NCBI GenBank assembly: GCA_963790435.1
Contig: CAWBOI010000001.1
Span: 124,001 to 188,000 of the forward strand
Reading direction: 5' to 3'
Source: Ilyomonas sp963790435
Lineage (GTDB): Bacteria; Bacteroidota; Bacteroidia; Chitinophagales; Chitinophagaceae
Length of the DNA stretch: 64,000 nucleotides
This document shows, piece by piece, positions 1-8,809 of the stretch. Position numbers and translations under genes: made by a program. The notes beneath the pieces were generated by a model. It saw nothing but the letters and a program-made list of their open reading frames with translations, did no database searches and was not told where the DNA came from. Every line of letters starts with the position of its first letter. The first letter of the stretch is position 1.

Positions 1-372
1 CTGCCAAAGCCGCAACACTTCAGTGCCGGTAAAGGTTTTAGAAACCGATGCCAGATGAAAAGGCGTATTGGGATTGATGGAATCTTTTGTTTTGAAATTG
101 GCATAACCGGTATAATCTTCAAACACAATTTCGCCATTTTTTGCAACTAAAATGGCGCCATTAAAGCCACTTCTTTTTAAATGCGTTTCGTAATAAAACT
201 TTGCTTCGTTACCATACCGGTCAAGCTCTTCCGGTGTGAGCTTGCGAAAGCTAAAATCCGCAACAGGAGTGGGCTTGGGAGATTTTCCCCATTTTTTTTC
301 TGCCTTGGAACTGCAACAAATAATGCCAAAAACAAAAGCACAAACAATAATAAACAACAACGCTGGTTTCAT
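1..372 (-). CDS. Serine beta-lactamase/penicillin-binding-like protein, 3' part cut off by window edge
   Basis: The visible 124 residues read leftward from the ATG at 372 and run off the window. An N-terminal hydrophobic segment (about residues 4-19) ends in Cys-Cys-Ser, so this is an exported protein and perhaps a lipoprotein, although the lipobox is weak. Residues 72-112 read GAILVAKNGEIVFEDYTGYA, then a stretch ending ASVSKTFTG. The SVSK (109-112) is the Ser-x-x-Lys nucleophile motif of class C beta-lactamase/DD-peptidase-fold hydrolases. The later Tyr-x-Asn and KTG-like motifs lie outside the window, so the substrate (beta-lactam, peptide or ester) cannot be judged. It is divergent from the gene at 505, with about 130 bp between them. 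Confidence 0.8.
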   Translation of the reverse strand, partial: MKPALLFIIVCAFVFGIICCSSKAEKKWGKSPKPTPVADFSFRKLTPEELDRYGNEAKFYYETHLKRSGFNGAILVAKNGEIVFEDYTGYANFKTKDSINPNTPFHLASVSKTFTGTEVLRLWQ

Positions 373-504
373 AAGTGAAAAACAAAAATAAGGGGATTGA
401 AAGTTTCTTTGCTTGCCTACTCGGTGAGTGAGCAATAACTTTACGTTTTTGTATTGAGAGTAAGCAGATGACTCTTTTATTTTTAATTCATTTTTAAGTT
501 TTGT

Positions 505-1665
505 ATGGCTGTTGTTTTGTTCGATACCGAAAAGAGAAGCCGCTTATATCCGTTTACTTATACAAAAGCGGTTGCCCATTTGCATTTTGGAATGCTTACC
601 ATCAAACAGCGATGGCAGCTTCTTTTAAATGAAACGATGTATGTAGAAACGGCTTCTTATTTGCAAACATTGTATAATGCCGTACCACACGCGATTCACA
701 CATTTATAAATGCCTGCGTTTTGCCTTCTGATGAGTTAATTGAAAAGATAAAAACGATGCAGCAAGGCGACGTGCTGGAAGACCAAAACGGCATTATTGC
801 CTGCAAAGGTTTCGGCAATAATTTGAATGATGTGTTAGAAAATTTAGCAACCAATTATGCTACTATCAGCGATGTAAAATGGCTCCGTTATCCTCATCAA
901 TTTCTGCAATGGAATAAGGAGTTTATCTCTTTTGATTTTGCTTTATTAACACAAAACAAAAGGTCTCAAATTATATCAAAAACAAATCAAACCATTTGTC
1001 CTGAAAATATTTTTATCGAAGAAGGAGCAAGCGTAGAATGCAGTGTTATCAATGCTTGCGAAGGGTTTGTTTTTATCGGAAAAGGCGCCGTTGTAATGGA
1101 AGGCAGTTTGCTGCGCGGTCCTTTGTTTTTGGGTGAAGGCTCGGTTGTAAAGATGGGAAGCAAAATATACGGTGCAACCTCTATTGCGCATCATTGTACG
1201 GTTGGCGGCGAAATTAAGAATGTGGTGATGCAAGCGTTCAGCAACAAAGCGCATGACGGTTATTTGGGCGATTCGGTGATAGGAGAGTGTTGCAACATCG
1301 GAGCCGGCACAAGCAACAGCAATGTAAAAAATACAGGCGGCGATATTTTTATGCCGGATTATTTCAACAAAAACAAAATCAACGCTGGTAACAAATGCGG
1401 CGTGATGATAGGCGATTACACGCGTGTTGCCATCAATTCATCCATCAATACGGGCAGCATTTACGGTGTATGTTGCAATGTGTTTGGTGAAGGCTTGTTG
1501 CCAAAGCGTTTGCGAAATTTTTCATGGGGCGTTGGAGGCGAAGGTTATGCAATTGAGAAAGCCATTGAACACATCAGGCAATGGAAACGTTTCAAACAGC
1601 AAATACTATCTGCCGAAGAAGAAGCCGTTTTGAAGTATATCTTTGACAAGTTTACTATTGCATGA
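505..1665 (+). CDS. GlmU-like sugar nucleotidyltransferase (alternative Bacteroidota GlmU family)
   Basis: 386 residues from ATG 505. The N-terminus (MAVVLFDTEKRSRLYPFTYT) and overall length match the Bacteroidota family often described as alternative GlmU (putative UDP-GlcNAc diphosphorylase / glucosamine-1-phosphate acetyltransferase). The second half (about 165-340) is a run of hexapeptides (FIGKGAVVMEGSLLRGPLFL and following), the signature of a left-handed beta-helix acyltransferase-type domain. The expected role is cytoplasmic supply of activated amino sugar for the cell wall, which is known for the family and not proven here. It lies 28 bp upstream of tpiA on the same strand and the two are probably co-transcribed. 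Confidence 0.85.
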   Translation: MAVVLFDTEKRSRLYPFTYTKAVAHLHFGMLTIKQRWQLLLNETMYVETASYLQTLYNAVPHAIHTFINACVLPSDELIEKIKTMQQGDVLEDQNGIIACKGFGNNLNDVLENLATNYATISDVKWLRYPHQFLQWNKEFISFDFALLTQNKRSQIISKTNQTICPENIFIEEGASVECSVINACEGFVFIGKGAVVMEGSLLRGPLFLGEGSVVKMGSKIYGATSIAHHCTVGGEIKNVVMQAFSNKAHDGYLGDSVIGECCNIGAGTSNSNVKNTGGDIFMPDYFNKNKINAGNKCGVMIGDYTRVAINSSINTGSIYGVCCNVFGEGLLPKRLRNFSWGVGGEGYAIEKAIEHIRQWKRFKQQILSAEEEAVLKYIFDKFTIA

Positions 1666-1693
1666 AAATATCCGAATACAACACAATCATTTT

Positions 1694-2455
1694 ATGAGAA
1701 AACAAATTGCGGCTGCCAATTGGAAAATGAATTTAACCTGGCAACAAGGCGAACAATTATTAACTGATATTCACAATAGCAAATATGAGTTGGCCAGCTA
1801 TCAGTATGCAGTGTTTGCAGTGCCGTTTCCTTATTTGCAGTTAGCGCAGAATCATTTGCAGGATAAGACAAATGTGTATGTGGCTGCACAAAATTGCAGC
1901 AATAAAAAATCGGGTGCTTACACCGGCGAAGTATCGGTTGAAATGCTGGAAAGCTTAGGTGTGAAATATGTTATCATCGGTCACTCCGAGCGGCGTGAAT
2001 ATTTCAATGAAACCAATGCAATGCTTTCTGAAAAAATTGATCTAGCGTTGGCTCACAACATCACGCCGATCTTTTGTTGTGGCGAGCCTCTATTGGTTCG
2101 TGAAGCGAATACGCAGGACGAATATGTAGCGAAGCAATTGAAAGAATCCTTGTTTCATTTATCGGCTGAAGATGTACAAAAAGTTGTGATTGCTTACGAG
2201 CCAATATGGGCAATTGGTACAGGTAAAACAGCAACCAAAGAACAGGCACAGCAGATGCACGCTTTTATTCGTAGTGAACTTGCTAAACAATACGGTCAAG
2301 AGGTTGCGGACTCCATTTCTATTTTGTATGGTGGCAGCGTAAAAGCTGCCAACGCAAAAGAAATTTTTAGTGAAAAAGATGTGGATGGTGGCTTGGTTGG
2401 CGGCGCATCTTTGAATGCAGATGAATTTGTAACGATTATAAAAAGTTTGAAATAA
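1694..2455 (+). CDS. tpiA: Triosephosphate isomerase
   Basis: 253 residues, the normal family length, interconverting dihydroxyacetone phosphate and glyceraldehyde 3-phosphate in the cytoplasm. The start at 1694 gives MRKQIAAANWKMN, which places the substrate-binding Lys in its usual position; the frame is open further upstream but has no family resemblance. The catalytic His is in IIGHSERREYF, the catalytic Glu in AYEPIWAIGTGKT, and the phosphate loop is YGGSVKAAN near the C-terminus. It follows the GlmU-like gene closely and ends 3 bp before an inverted repeat that probably terminates it. Confidence 0.96.
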   Translation: MRKQIAAANWKMNLTWQQGEQLLTDIHNSKYELASYQYAVFAVPFPYLQLAQNHLQDKTNVYVAAQNCSNKKSGAYTGEVSVEMLESLGVKYVIIGHSERREYFNETNAMLSEKIDLALAHNITPIFCCGEPLLVREANTQDEYVAKQLKESLFHLSAEDVQKVVIAYEPIWAIGTGKTATKEQAQQMHAFIRSELAKQYGQEVADSISILYGGSVKAANAKEIFSEKDVDGGLVGGASLNADEFVTIIKSLK

Positions 2456-2458
2456 TTG

Positions 2459-2523
2459 TTTGCCACGAAGACAAAAAAAATCAATAAAAGCAAACCTTCG
2501 TGTCTTTGCCACTTCGTGGCAAA
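2459..2523. terminator. Inverted repeat between convergent genes, probable bidirectional terminator (CCACGAAGAC family copy 1)
   Basis: Perfect 12-bp arms TTTGCCACGAAG (2459-2470) and CTTCGTGGCAAA (2512-2523) flank a 41-bp A-rich loop. The repeat exactly fills the gap between tpiA (+) and the enoyl-CoA hydratase (-). A related element with the same arm core and A-rich loop lies at 39565-39657, again between convergent genes. Termination is inferred from position and structure. Confidence 0.65.
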
Positions 2524-2529
2524 TCAAAA

Positions 2530-3303
2530 TCATTTCCCTTTAAAAACGGCTTTTCTTTTTTCAACAAAAGCAGTTGTTCCTTCAATCATGTCTTCGGTTG
2601 AAAAGCATTTGGCAAACTGTTTAATCTCATGGTCGTAGCCTTCCTGTGTATGGTTAAAATGATTGACGCAATCAATGATTTTAGCTGCGGCAAGTGGTGC
2701 TTTCCGATGAATGAGTTGCAGCGTTTTTTTGGTTTCGCCTAATAAATTTTCCGGTTCAAAAATCTGGTTGACAATATTGTAATTTCTGGCTTCTTCCGCA
2801 GTAATCATTTTTCCTGTGAGCATTAGTTCATTAGCAATGTTTTTACCCACCAATCCAGTTAACCGCTGCGTTCCGCCATAGCCGGGAATGATACCCAGAT
2901 TAATTTCAGGCTGCCCGAATTTTGCATTAGTAGAAGCATAAATAAAATGACAAGCTAATGCAAGTTCGCATCCACCACCCAATGCAAAACCATTCACGGC
3001 AGCAACAATTAGTTTGGGTGAGGTTTCAATTTTACGCATTAAGTCGTGCCCGTATTTTGCGAGTGCTTCTCCGGCGCTGGTATCCATTTTTCCAAATTCC
3101 GAAATATCGGCACCTGCAACAAACGCTTTGTTGCCACTGCCGGTAATGATAGCTGATTTGATTTCTGTATTGTCATATACCTCATCAATGGCTTTGTCTA
3201 ATTCGTGCAAAACCAATTGGTTCAAAGCATTCAGCTTGTCGGGGCGATTGATGGTAATGATATAAATATTGTCTTCAAGGTTAGTTAGTAAGGTAGTGTA
3301 CAT
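2530..3303 (-). CDS. Enoyl-CoA hydratase/isomerase (crotonase) family protein
   Basis: 257 residues from the ATG at 3303 (MYTTLLTNLEDNIYIITINR). An upstream in-frame ATG at 3345 would add 14 unrelated residues and is less likely. Crotonase features are clear: RPDKLNALNQ near residue 20, the oxyanion-hole strands AFVAGADISE and NGFALGGGCELALACH, and GQPEINLGIIPGYGGTQRL holding a catalytic Glu. This is most consistent with hydration of trans-2-enoyl-CoA in beta-oxidation or butyrate-type metabolism. The substrate chain length cannot be read from sequence. It is convergent with tpiA and lies 61 bp downstream of mnmA on the same strand. Confidence 0.93.
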   Translation of the reverse strand: MYTTLLTNLEDNIYIITINRPDKLNALNQLVLHELDKAIDEVYDNTEIKSAIITGSGNKAFVAGADISEFGKMDTSAGEALAKYGHDLMRKIETSPKLIVAAVNGFALGGGCELALACHFIYASTNAKFGQPEINLGIIPGYGGTQRLTGLVGKNIANELMLTGKMITAEEARNYNIVNQIFEPENLLGETKKTLQLIHRKAPLAAAKIIDCVNHFNHTQEGYDHEIKQFAKCFSTEDMIEGTTAFVEKRKAVFKGK

Positions 3304-3364
3304 ATCAATTGTGCTTTTGTTTTTGCATAAAAAATGAATTATCAAAACTCAGATTCTTCATTAG

Positions 3365-4459
3365 CTATTTTCTTTGAATAATGCCGCCGCCCACAACATC
3401 GTCATCTTCATAAAACACGGCACTTTGCCCGGGTGCAATGCCTTTCACAGGTTTGATAAAATGCACATCAACGTGGTTGCCTTCCTTGTACAAAACACTT
3501 TCTGCGCCTGGGTCTTTGTATCTTATTTTGGTATGAGTAGTCGTGCCATTTTCAACAGTGTTATATTTTATCCAGTTCAGTTTGCCAACTGTCATTGTTT
3601 GGCCTGATAAATCTTCTTCATCACCCAGTGTTACTGTATTAGTTTCTGGATTGATACTCGTAACATAAGCCGGCTTGCCCAATGCAATATCAAGGCCTTT
3701 GCGCTGTCCCACCGTATAAAACGGATAGCCTTTGTGAGTGCCCAATTGATTACCGTTTTTATCAACAAATGAACCGCCGGCCACTCTTTCTTCCAATCCT
3801 TCCACATTGCGTTTTAAAAAGCCTCGATAATCGTTATCAGGAACAAAACAAATTTCATAGCTCTCGCTCTTTTTGGCCAATTCGGGATAGCCAAAATCAT
3901 ACGCCATCTGCCTGATTTCGGTTTTGCGGTATTTGCCCAACGGAAGAATTGTTCGGCTCAATAAATCCTGCTGCAAACCCCACAGCACATAGCTTTGGTC
4001 TTTGGTTTCATCCAAACCTTTGCTGATAACAAAACGTCCGTTGCTGTGTTGGCGAACGTTGGCGTAATGGCCTGTTGCTATCCATTCGCAACCCAATGCG
4101 TCCGCGCGTTTTAGCAGTGCGCGCCATTTAATATGCGTGTTGCACATCACGCAAGGGTTGGGCGTGCGGCCTGCTATATATTCTTCTATAAAATTATCAA
4201 CTACAAATCCGCCAAATTCTTCACGTATATCCAGAATAAAGTGCGGAAAACCATGTTGCACGGCTGCCTGCCGGGCGTCGTTAAAACTATCAATGTTACA
4301 GCAGCCTGTTTCTTTGCCGTTGCCGCCGCTGGTAGCATAATCCCATGTCTTCATAGTAATGCCAACCACTTCGTAGCCTTCGTTGTGCAGCATCAAAGCT
4401 GCCACGGTGCTATCAATACCACCGCTCATTGCTACCAGCACTTTTCCCCGCTTGCTCAT
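3365..4459 (-). CDS. mnmA: tRNA-specific 2-thiouridylase MnmA
   Basis: 364 residues. The enzyme activates U34 of Lys, Glu and Gln tRNAs with ATP and inserts sulfur. The PP-loop ATPase motif VAMSGGIDSTVAALML is at residues 9-24. Two cysteines typical of the family are in NPCVMCNTHIKW (about residue 105) and SYEICFVPDN (about 205). The C-terminal beta-barrel region includes PGQSAVFY. The start MSKRGKVLVAMSGG is conventional. No sulfur-relay partner is adjacent, although a cysteine-desulfurase-like aminotransferase is the next gene upstream (4671-6149). Confidence 0.96.
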   Translation of the reverse strand: MSKRGKVLVAMSGGIDSTVAALMLHNEGYEVVGITMKTWDYATSGGNGKETGCCNIDSFNDARQAAVQHGFPHFILDIREEFGGFVVDNFIEEYIAGRTPNPCVMCNTHIKWRALLKRADALGCEWIATGHYANVRQHSNGRFVISKGLDETKDQSYVLWGLQQDLLSRTILPLGKYRKTEIRQMAYDFGYPELAKKSESYEICFVPDNDYRGFLKRNVEGLEERVAGGSFVDKNGNQLGTHKGYPFYTVGQRKGLDIALGKPAYVTSINPETNTVTLGDEEDLSGQTMTVGKLNWIKYNTVENGTTTHTKIRYKDPGAESVLYKEGNHVDVHFIKPVKGIAPGQSAVFYEDDDVVGGGIIQRK

Positions 4460-4670
4460 ACATGTGTTTGTGCAAAGATACTTGGCTAATAAGGTTTTGT
4501 AAAACAGGAATGTGTTGATGAGATGTTAAGGCGAAATACATAAATGGAAAAGGCAGATAAGAATTGGATAAACAAAATGATTTGTTTTCGCTTATGCTTT
4601 CACTTTGAAGCGCACTTGGTTGTAATGCTATTGATAGGTAAGTTTGTTTAGAGACGCAAACATGAACCAA

Positions 4671-6149
4671 TCATCGTGTATTGATCTTTTGTTTTGCGTT
4701 ATTTTCTTTGAATGAATATTCGTTCGATTTGGGATTGTACTTATAGTCTTTCATCCACTCTTTACAATGGTACACAGTAATTTGAATCGCATCCATAATA
4801 AAGTGAATTTCCGCATTGGTCATTGTGGGATGTATGGAAAGCCTTATCCAGCCTGGTTTGCCCGATAAATCTCCCGACCGGATCTTATCCAGTAAGTGAA
4901 AAGAAATTGTTTCATCAATATTCAGCAGTTTATGCCCATACGTTCCTGCACAAGAGCAGCCACCTCGGGTTTGAACGCCAAACCTGTCATTCAGCATTTT
5001 AACTATCAGATTGTAGTGCGCTCCTAATACGATAAATGAAACGACACCCAATCTGTGTTTTTCAGCTCCTTCTAAAATTTTTACATTTTTAATTGCTGCG
5101 AATCTTTTAAAAACTATTTTCAGGATTTCTTCTTCTCTCTTCAACATACAATCAACGCCCATAGCTTCCTTTAACCGGATGCACATCGCTGCTTTTATCG
5201 CTCCTAAAAAGGGCGGTGTGCCGCCATCTTCTCTTTGTTCTATATCTGTAATGTATTCGTGATACTTCCAGGGATTGCTGTATAATATAGTTCCGCCGCC
5301 AGGCTGGTCAGGAGTTTTGTTTGCATACAACTTTTTATTAAAAATTAAAACGCCTGGCGTGCCTGCGCCACCCAAAAATTTATGTGGTGAAAAATAGATG
5401 GCGTCTAAATGCGCACCCATTTCCTGCGGGTGCATGTTGATGTGAACATAGGGTGCTGAACAGGCAAAATCAACAAAGCACAACCCGTTGTAGGTATGGA
5501 TAAGCTTTGCAATTTGATGGTAAGGCGTTTGAATGCCTGTTACATTAGAGCAAGCCGTAACAGCAGCAATTTTGTTTTTGTTATTCTTGTATTGTTCCAG
5601 CAATTTTTTGAAGTGTTCCAGGTCAACATTCCCTTTTTCATCAGGTTGAATGATTTCAACCGTTGCAACCGTTTCAAGCCACGTAATATGATTGCTGTGG
5701 TGCTCCATGTGAGTGATAAAAACAACCGGCTTTGAGGCTTTATCCCAATGCAGGCCTGGTGTGTTTTCACAACCCATTATTCGTTCGGGCATCTTCAAGC
5801 CAAGCATCCTTTGCAGTTTGTTCACGGCACCCGTCATGCCGCTTCCGCAAAAAACCAGCACATCATCGCTGTTGGCACCCACATGTTTCTTAACAATGCT
5901 CTTTGCTTCTTCATAGGCTTCCGACATTCTTGTGCCAGTAATCGTTGTGCTCGTATGCGTATTTCCAATAAAAGGCAATATTTGTTTTTGAATCAATTCT
6001 TCAATGGGCTGGTAAGCTCTGCCTGTTGCCGTCCAGTCTGCATATACAATTTGTTTTTCCCCAAAAGGAGACGCAAAACTTTGTTGAATGCCAATGATGT
6101 TTTTTCGGAACTGGGAGAAATAAGTTTCCAAAGAACTTTCCTGGGTCAT
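4671..6149 (-). CDS. Class V PLP aminotransferase, cysteine desulfurase/selenocysteine lyase-like
   Basis: 492 residues, longer than typical IscS/SufS (about 400). The PLP Lys is in FSPHKFLGGAGTPGVLIF (about residues 253-270); VDFACSAPYVHINMHP carries the Asp that contacts the pyridine nitrogen; TTITGTRMSEAYEEAK is also class V-like. A Cys in QTRGGCSCAGTYG near residue 400 sits where desulfurases have their catalytic cysteine, but flexible-loop placement cannot be verified by eye. Both desulfurase/lyase and isopenicillin-N-epimerase-like activities are possible. The C-terminal about 40 residues are Lys/Asn-rich. About 210 bp without a credible gene separate it from mnmA. Confidence 0.82.
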   Translation of the reverse strand: MTQESSLETYFSQFRKNIIGIQQSFASPFGEKQIVYADWTATGRAYQPIEELIQKQILPFIGNTHTSTTITGTRMSEAYEEAKSIVKKHVGANSDDVLVFCGSGMTGAVNKLQRMLGLKMPERIMGCENTPGLHWDKASKPVVFITHMEHHSNHITWLETVATVEIIQPDEKGNVDLEHFKKLLEQYKNNKNKIAAVTACSNVTGIQTPYHQIAKLIHTYNGLCFVDFACSAPYVHINMHPQEMGAHLDAIYFSPHKFLGGAGTPGVLIFNKKLYANKTPDQPGGGTILYSNPWKYHEYITDIEQREDGGTPPFLGAIKAAMCIRLKEAMGVDCMLKREEEILKIVFKRFAAIKNVKILEGAEKHRLGVVSFIVLGAHYNLIVKMLNDRFGVQTRGGCSCAGTYGHKLLNIDETISFHLLDKIRSGDLSGKPGWIRLSIHPTMTNAEIHFIMDAIQITVYHCKEWMKDYKYNPKSNEYSFKENNAKQKINTR

Positions 6150-6192
6150 AAACTTAACTGCTTATCAAGTGTGAAATCAAAAGAAGGCTACT

Positions 6193-6858
6193 TTATTTCT
6201 TTGTTGTTGCAGAACCAGAAATTCCAAACAAGTCGTAAGGAGGCTTACTATAATAACCATTAAATAAAAATATGGTCAGCAATAAATAACCGACGAAAGC
6301 AAACACAATGAGTAGCTGTATCACAGATGTTTTTTGAATTTGCTGTTTTGATTTCACATCACATATTTCGCCAGGACAGTATTGCGCTTTTTGTTTATAA
6401 ACCAAGGAATAAAACTTACAGCCTAAACAAATACCAAAAGCCGCTTCAAAGAATAAAAAGAAGAGACAGATTAAGCAGCCAATGCCGGTTATAGGGCTAT
6501 AGGCATTTACAATTACTAAGAAAACAAACATGATGGCGGATAGAAAAATGCCAATGATCCACGCGAATCTTTTTTGTGCCGCACCAACGTATTCCGGAAC
6601 CTGATTCCGTACAATCAAACGCCCGATGATTAAGAAAGGAGAGAACTTGGGACTAATAAAAACCCTGATGAGCAAGTCAGTAAGAAATAAAGTAACCGCA
6701 TACTTTGCGGGCAAAAAATTACCTTTAAAAAGAATGAGTAAAAAAGAATAGAAGATGACAACAAATAAAATTCCGGCTGCTGCCCTGATTTCTCTTTCAT
6801 TTAAAACAGGAATGTTGTATCCGTCAACGTTTTCTCCGAATTGTATTACTTTATTCAT
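6193..6858 (-). CDS. DUF4395-type integral membrane protein
   Basis: 221 residues with hydrophobic segments at about 28-47, 52-70, 97-118, 124-145 and near the C-terminus (about 184-204). The family signature is the opening Asp-x-Tyr-x-Ile-Pro-Val-Leu-Asn-Glu-Arg-Glu-Ile-Arg and the Cys-rich stretch FGICLGCKFYSLVY followed by YCPGEIC. Its function is unknown; family members are often found near thiosulfate or redox genes, and the Cys pairs suggest redox or sulfur handling. It is followed after 43 bp by the class V aminotransferase on the same strand, so the pair may form a small sulfur-related operon (inference). Confidence 0.75.
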   Translation of the reverse strand: MNKVIQFGENVDGYNIPVLNEREIRAAAGILFVVIFYSFLLILFKGNFLPAKYAVTLFLTDLLIRVFISPKFSPFLIIGRLIVRNQVPEYVGAAQKRFAWIIGIFLSAIMFVFLVIVNAYSPITGIGCLICLFFLFFEAAFGICLGCKFYSLVYKQKAQYCPGEICDVKSKQQIQKTSVIQLLIVFAFVGYLLLTIFLFNGYYSKPPYDLFGISGSATTKK

Positions 6859-7063
6859 AGTTTCAGTATTTGGTTTGTGATGAGATTTTGAAGAGGGTTG
6901 ATTGATTGTTCAAACATACTTTCAGATATTCTTATGCAAGATTATCTGATTAACAGAAGCGGAAGAACCACCGTCAACAAACAACAGGTTGTAGTAAACA
7001 AACAGCGTTGGAAAGTCAATGGCTAAACAATAGAAATAAAGACATTTGCGCTTTGTTGTACGA

Positions 7064-8101
7064 ATGAAAAAACGAATTGATAGAAAGCGGTTTCTGTTTT
7101 ATGTAAGAGTTGGGATTGCTTTTGCACTATTATTATTTTTCCATGAATATAGCCACAATTCAAATGCCTTTTTCCAGAGAGCTTTGAATGGTATCTGGTC
7201 AGTTAGTTATGTTACGGTGCTCAATTATTTTTTGTTTGAACATACACTGCCTTTACTCAGCCGGAAACGAATCCTAAAGTCTTTATTGCGTGTTGTTGTT
7301 TACTTTTTTTTATACTCATTGGGTGCTTATTTATGGAAGCGCATCGGCATCAGTTTACATATTTATACTGCATTGGCAACTTTCGATTCAACACAAGATG
7401 CTATTTCTGACCGGATGTCGTACAGCGTTGGGTCGGTTTTCTTTTTCGGTATCATCCGGCACATTTATAACTATATAAAATTAAAGCAAGCGGCACAGCA
7501 ACTGCGTATTGAAAAGCAAGCCGCCGAATTGAATTATTTAAAATCGCAAACCAATCCGCATTTTTTATTCAACACATTAAACAACATTTATTCATTGGCA
7601 AGAGACAAGTCTGATCTCGCTCCTGAATCTATTTTGCGCTTATCGAAAATCCTGCGATTTATGCTGTATGAAACCGGAGGAAATTATATTGCTGTAGAGC
7701 AGGAACTTAAAATTATTACTGATTATATATCTCTTGAAAAACTCCGCTACGATGAATCTTTACGTGTGGCTTTTAATTATGACATTGAAGATATGAAGCA
7801 AGCGTTACCGCCTTTGTTATTGATACCGTTAGTTGAAAATGCATTCAAGCATGGCGTTTCCGAAACAAGAAACCAGCCTTTTGTTGATATACATCTGTCA
7901 ATTAATAAACGGCAGCTCGCTTTTCTTATAAAAAATTCAACAGAAGAATCTACGGAAGAAAGAAGCGTAAAAGAAAACATTGGACTTACCAACCTGAGGC
8001 GTCAGTTGGAGTTACTGTACACCGATTACAGTTTATCCGCACAACAAACTGAGTTTGTTTTTACCACAATTTTAAAAATCAATCTGGCAAGCCATGTCTA
8101 A
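7064..8101 (+). CDS. LytS-family sensor histidine kinase (His_kinase PF06580 type)
   Basis: 345 residues from ATG 7064; a TTG start 18 bp upstream is less likely. Four hydrophobic segments occupy roughly residues 12-30, 40-60, 70-95 and 130-145. The phospho-acceptor His is in SQTNPHFLFNTLNNIYSLA (about residues 160-178). The ATP-binding N-box is PLVENAFKHGVS and the G-box ENIGLTNLRRQLE. It overlaps the LytTR regulator at 8094 by 8 bp, a standard translationally coupled pair. The input signal is unknown; the sensor has no periplasmic domain, so it probably detects membrane state or a small molecule. Confidence 0.92.
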   Translation: MKKRIDRKRFLFYVRVGIAFALLLFFHEYSHNSNAFFQRALNGIWSVSYVTVLNYFLFEHTLPLLSRKRILKSLLRVVVYFFLYSLGAYLWKRIGISLHIYTALATFDSTQDAISDRMSYSVGSVFFFGIIRHIYNYIKLKQAAQQLRIEKQAAELNYLKSQTNPHFLFNTLNNIYSLARDKSDLAPESILRLSKILRFMLYETGGNYIAVEQELKIITDYISLEKLRYDESLRVAFNYDIEDMKQALPPLLLIPLVENAFKHGVSETRNQPFVDIHLSINKRQLAFLIKNSTEESTEERSVKENIGLTNLRRQLELLYTDYSLSAQQTEFVFTTILKINLASHV

Positions 8102-8786
8102 CATACAATGTATTGTGATAGAAGATGAGCCGTTGGCTGTAAAAGTGCTTGCCGATTATATTTCGCAGGTGCCATTTTTAGCGTTACAGGGAACGTTTAA
8201 AGATGCCATTCTTGCAACTGAATACTTGCAGGAAAACGATACCAATCTTATCTTTTTAGACATTCATTTGCCTAAGCTAAAAGGTCTTGCTTTTTTGAAA
8301 ACGCTTACCCATCCGCCGGCTATCATTATTACCACTGCGTATCATCAATATGCAGTGGAAGGGTTCAATTTAAACGTAACCGATTACCTGCTAAAGCCGT
8401 TTGATTTTGAACGATTCCTGGTCGCCGTTACCAAAGTAAAAAAGGCACAAAAACAAACAGACGAACCGAATAAAATCGCAATAACAAAAGACTTTATTTT
8501 TCTGACAGTACAAAAGAAAAAAGTAAAAATTTTATTCTCTGATATTGTGTATGTAGAAAGCCAGCGGGAGTATATAAAAATCGTTACATCAAAAACAGAA
8601 TACCTTTCAAAAATGAGTACACATGAGATAGAAACCTTGTTACCGGCTCATCTTTTTAAACGGGTACACCGATCATTTATTATTGCAATAAGTAAAATTG
8701 AATCTTACACAGCCGAAATGATTGAAGTGAGCGGAGTACCCATTCCTATTGGAAGAGGTTATAAAGATGTGATAGAAAATTTATAA
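8094..8786 (+). CDS. LytTR-type response regulator
   Basis: 230 residues. A receiver domain (1-120) carries acidic residues at EDEP and the phospho-acceptor Asp in LIFLDIHLPKLKG; the conserved Lys is in DYLLKPFDFERF. The C-terminal LytTR DNA-binding domain (about 130-230) contains IVYVESQREYIKIVT and HRSFIIAISKI. It is the cognate partner of the overlapping upstream kinase. LytTR proteins bind direct repeats upstream of targets; no obvious target is adjacent, because the genes on either side face away or are convergent. Confidence 0.94.
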   Translation: MSNIQCIVIEDEPLAVKVLADYISQVPFLALQGTFKDAILATEYLQENDTNLIFLDIHLPKLKGLAFLKTLTHPPAIIITTAYHQYAVEGFNLNVTDYLLKPFDFERFLVAVTKVKKAQKQTDEPNKIAITKDFIFLTVQKKKVKILFSDIVYVESQREYIKIVTSKTEYLSKMSTHEIETLLPAHLFKRVHRSFIIAISKIESYTAEMIEVSGVPIPIGRGYKDVIENL

Positions 8787-8809
8787 TCTTTTGCCGCGTC
8801 TTATCGTAT

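Noticed and set aside
4413..4670. 85-codon frame between mnmA and the aminotransferase
   Set aside because: It overlaps the mnmA start and has random composition; the gap more likely holds only promoter DNA.
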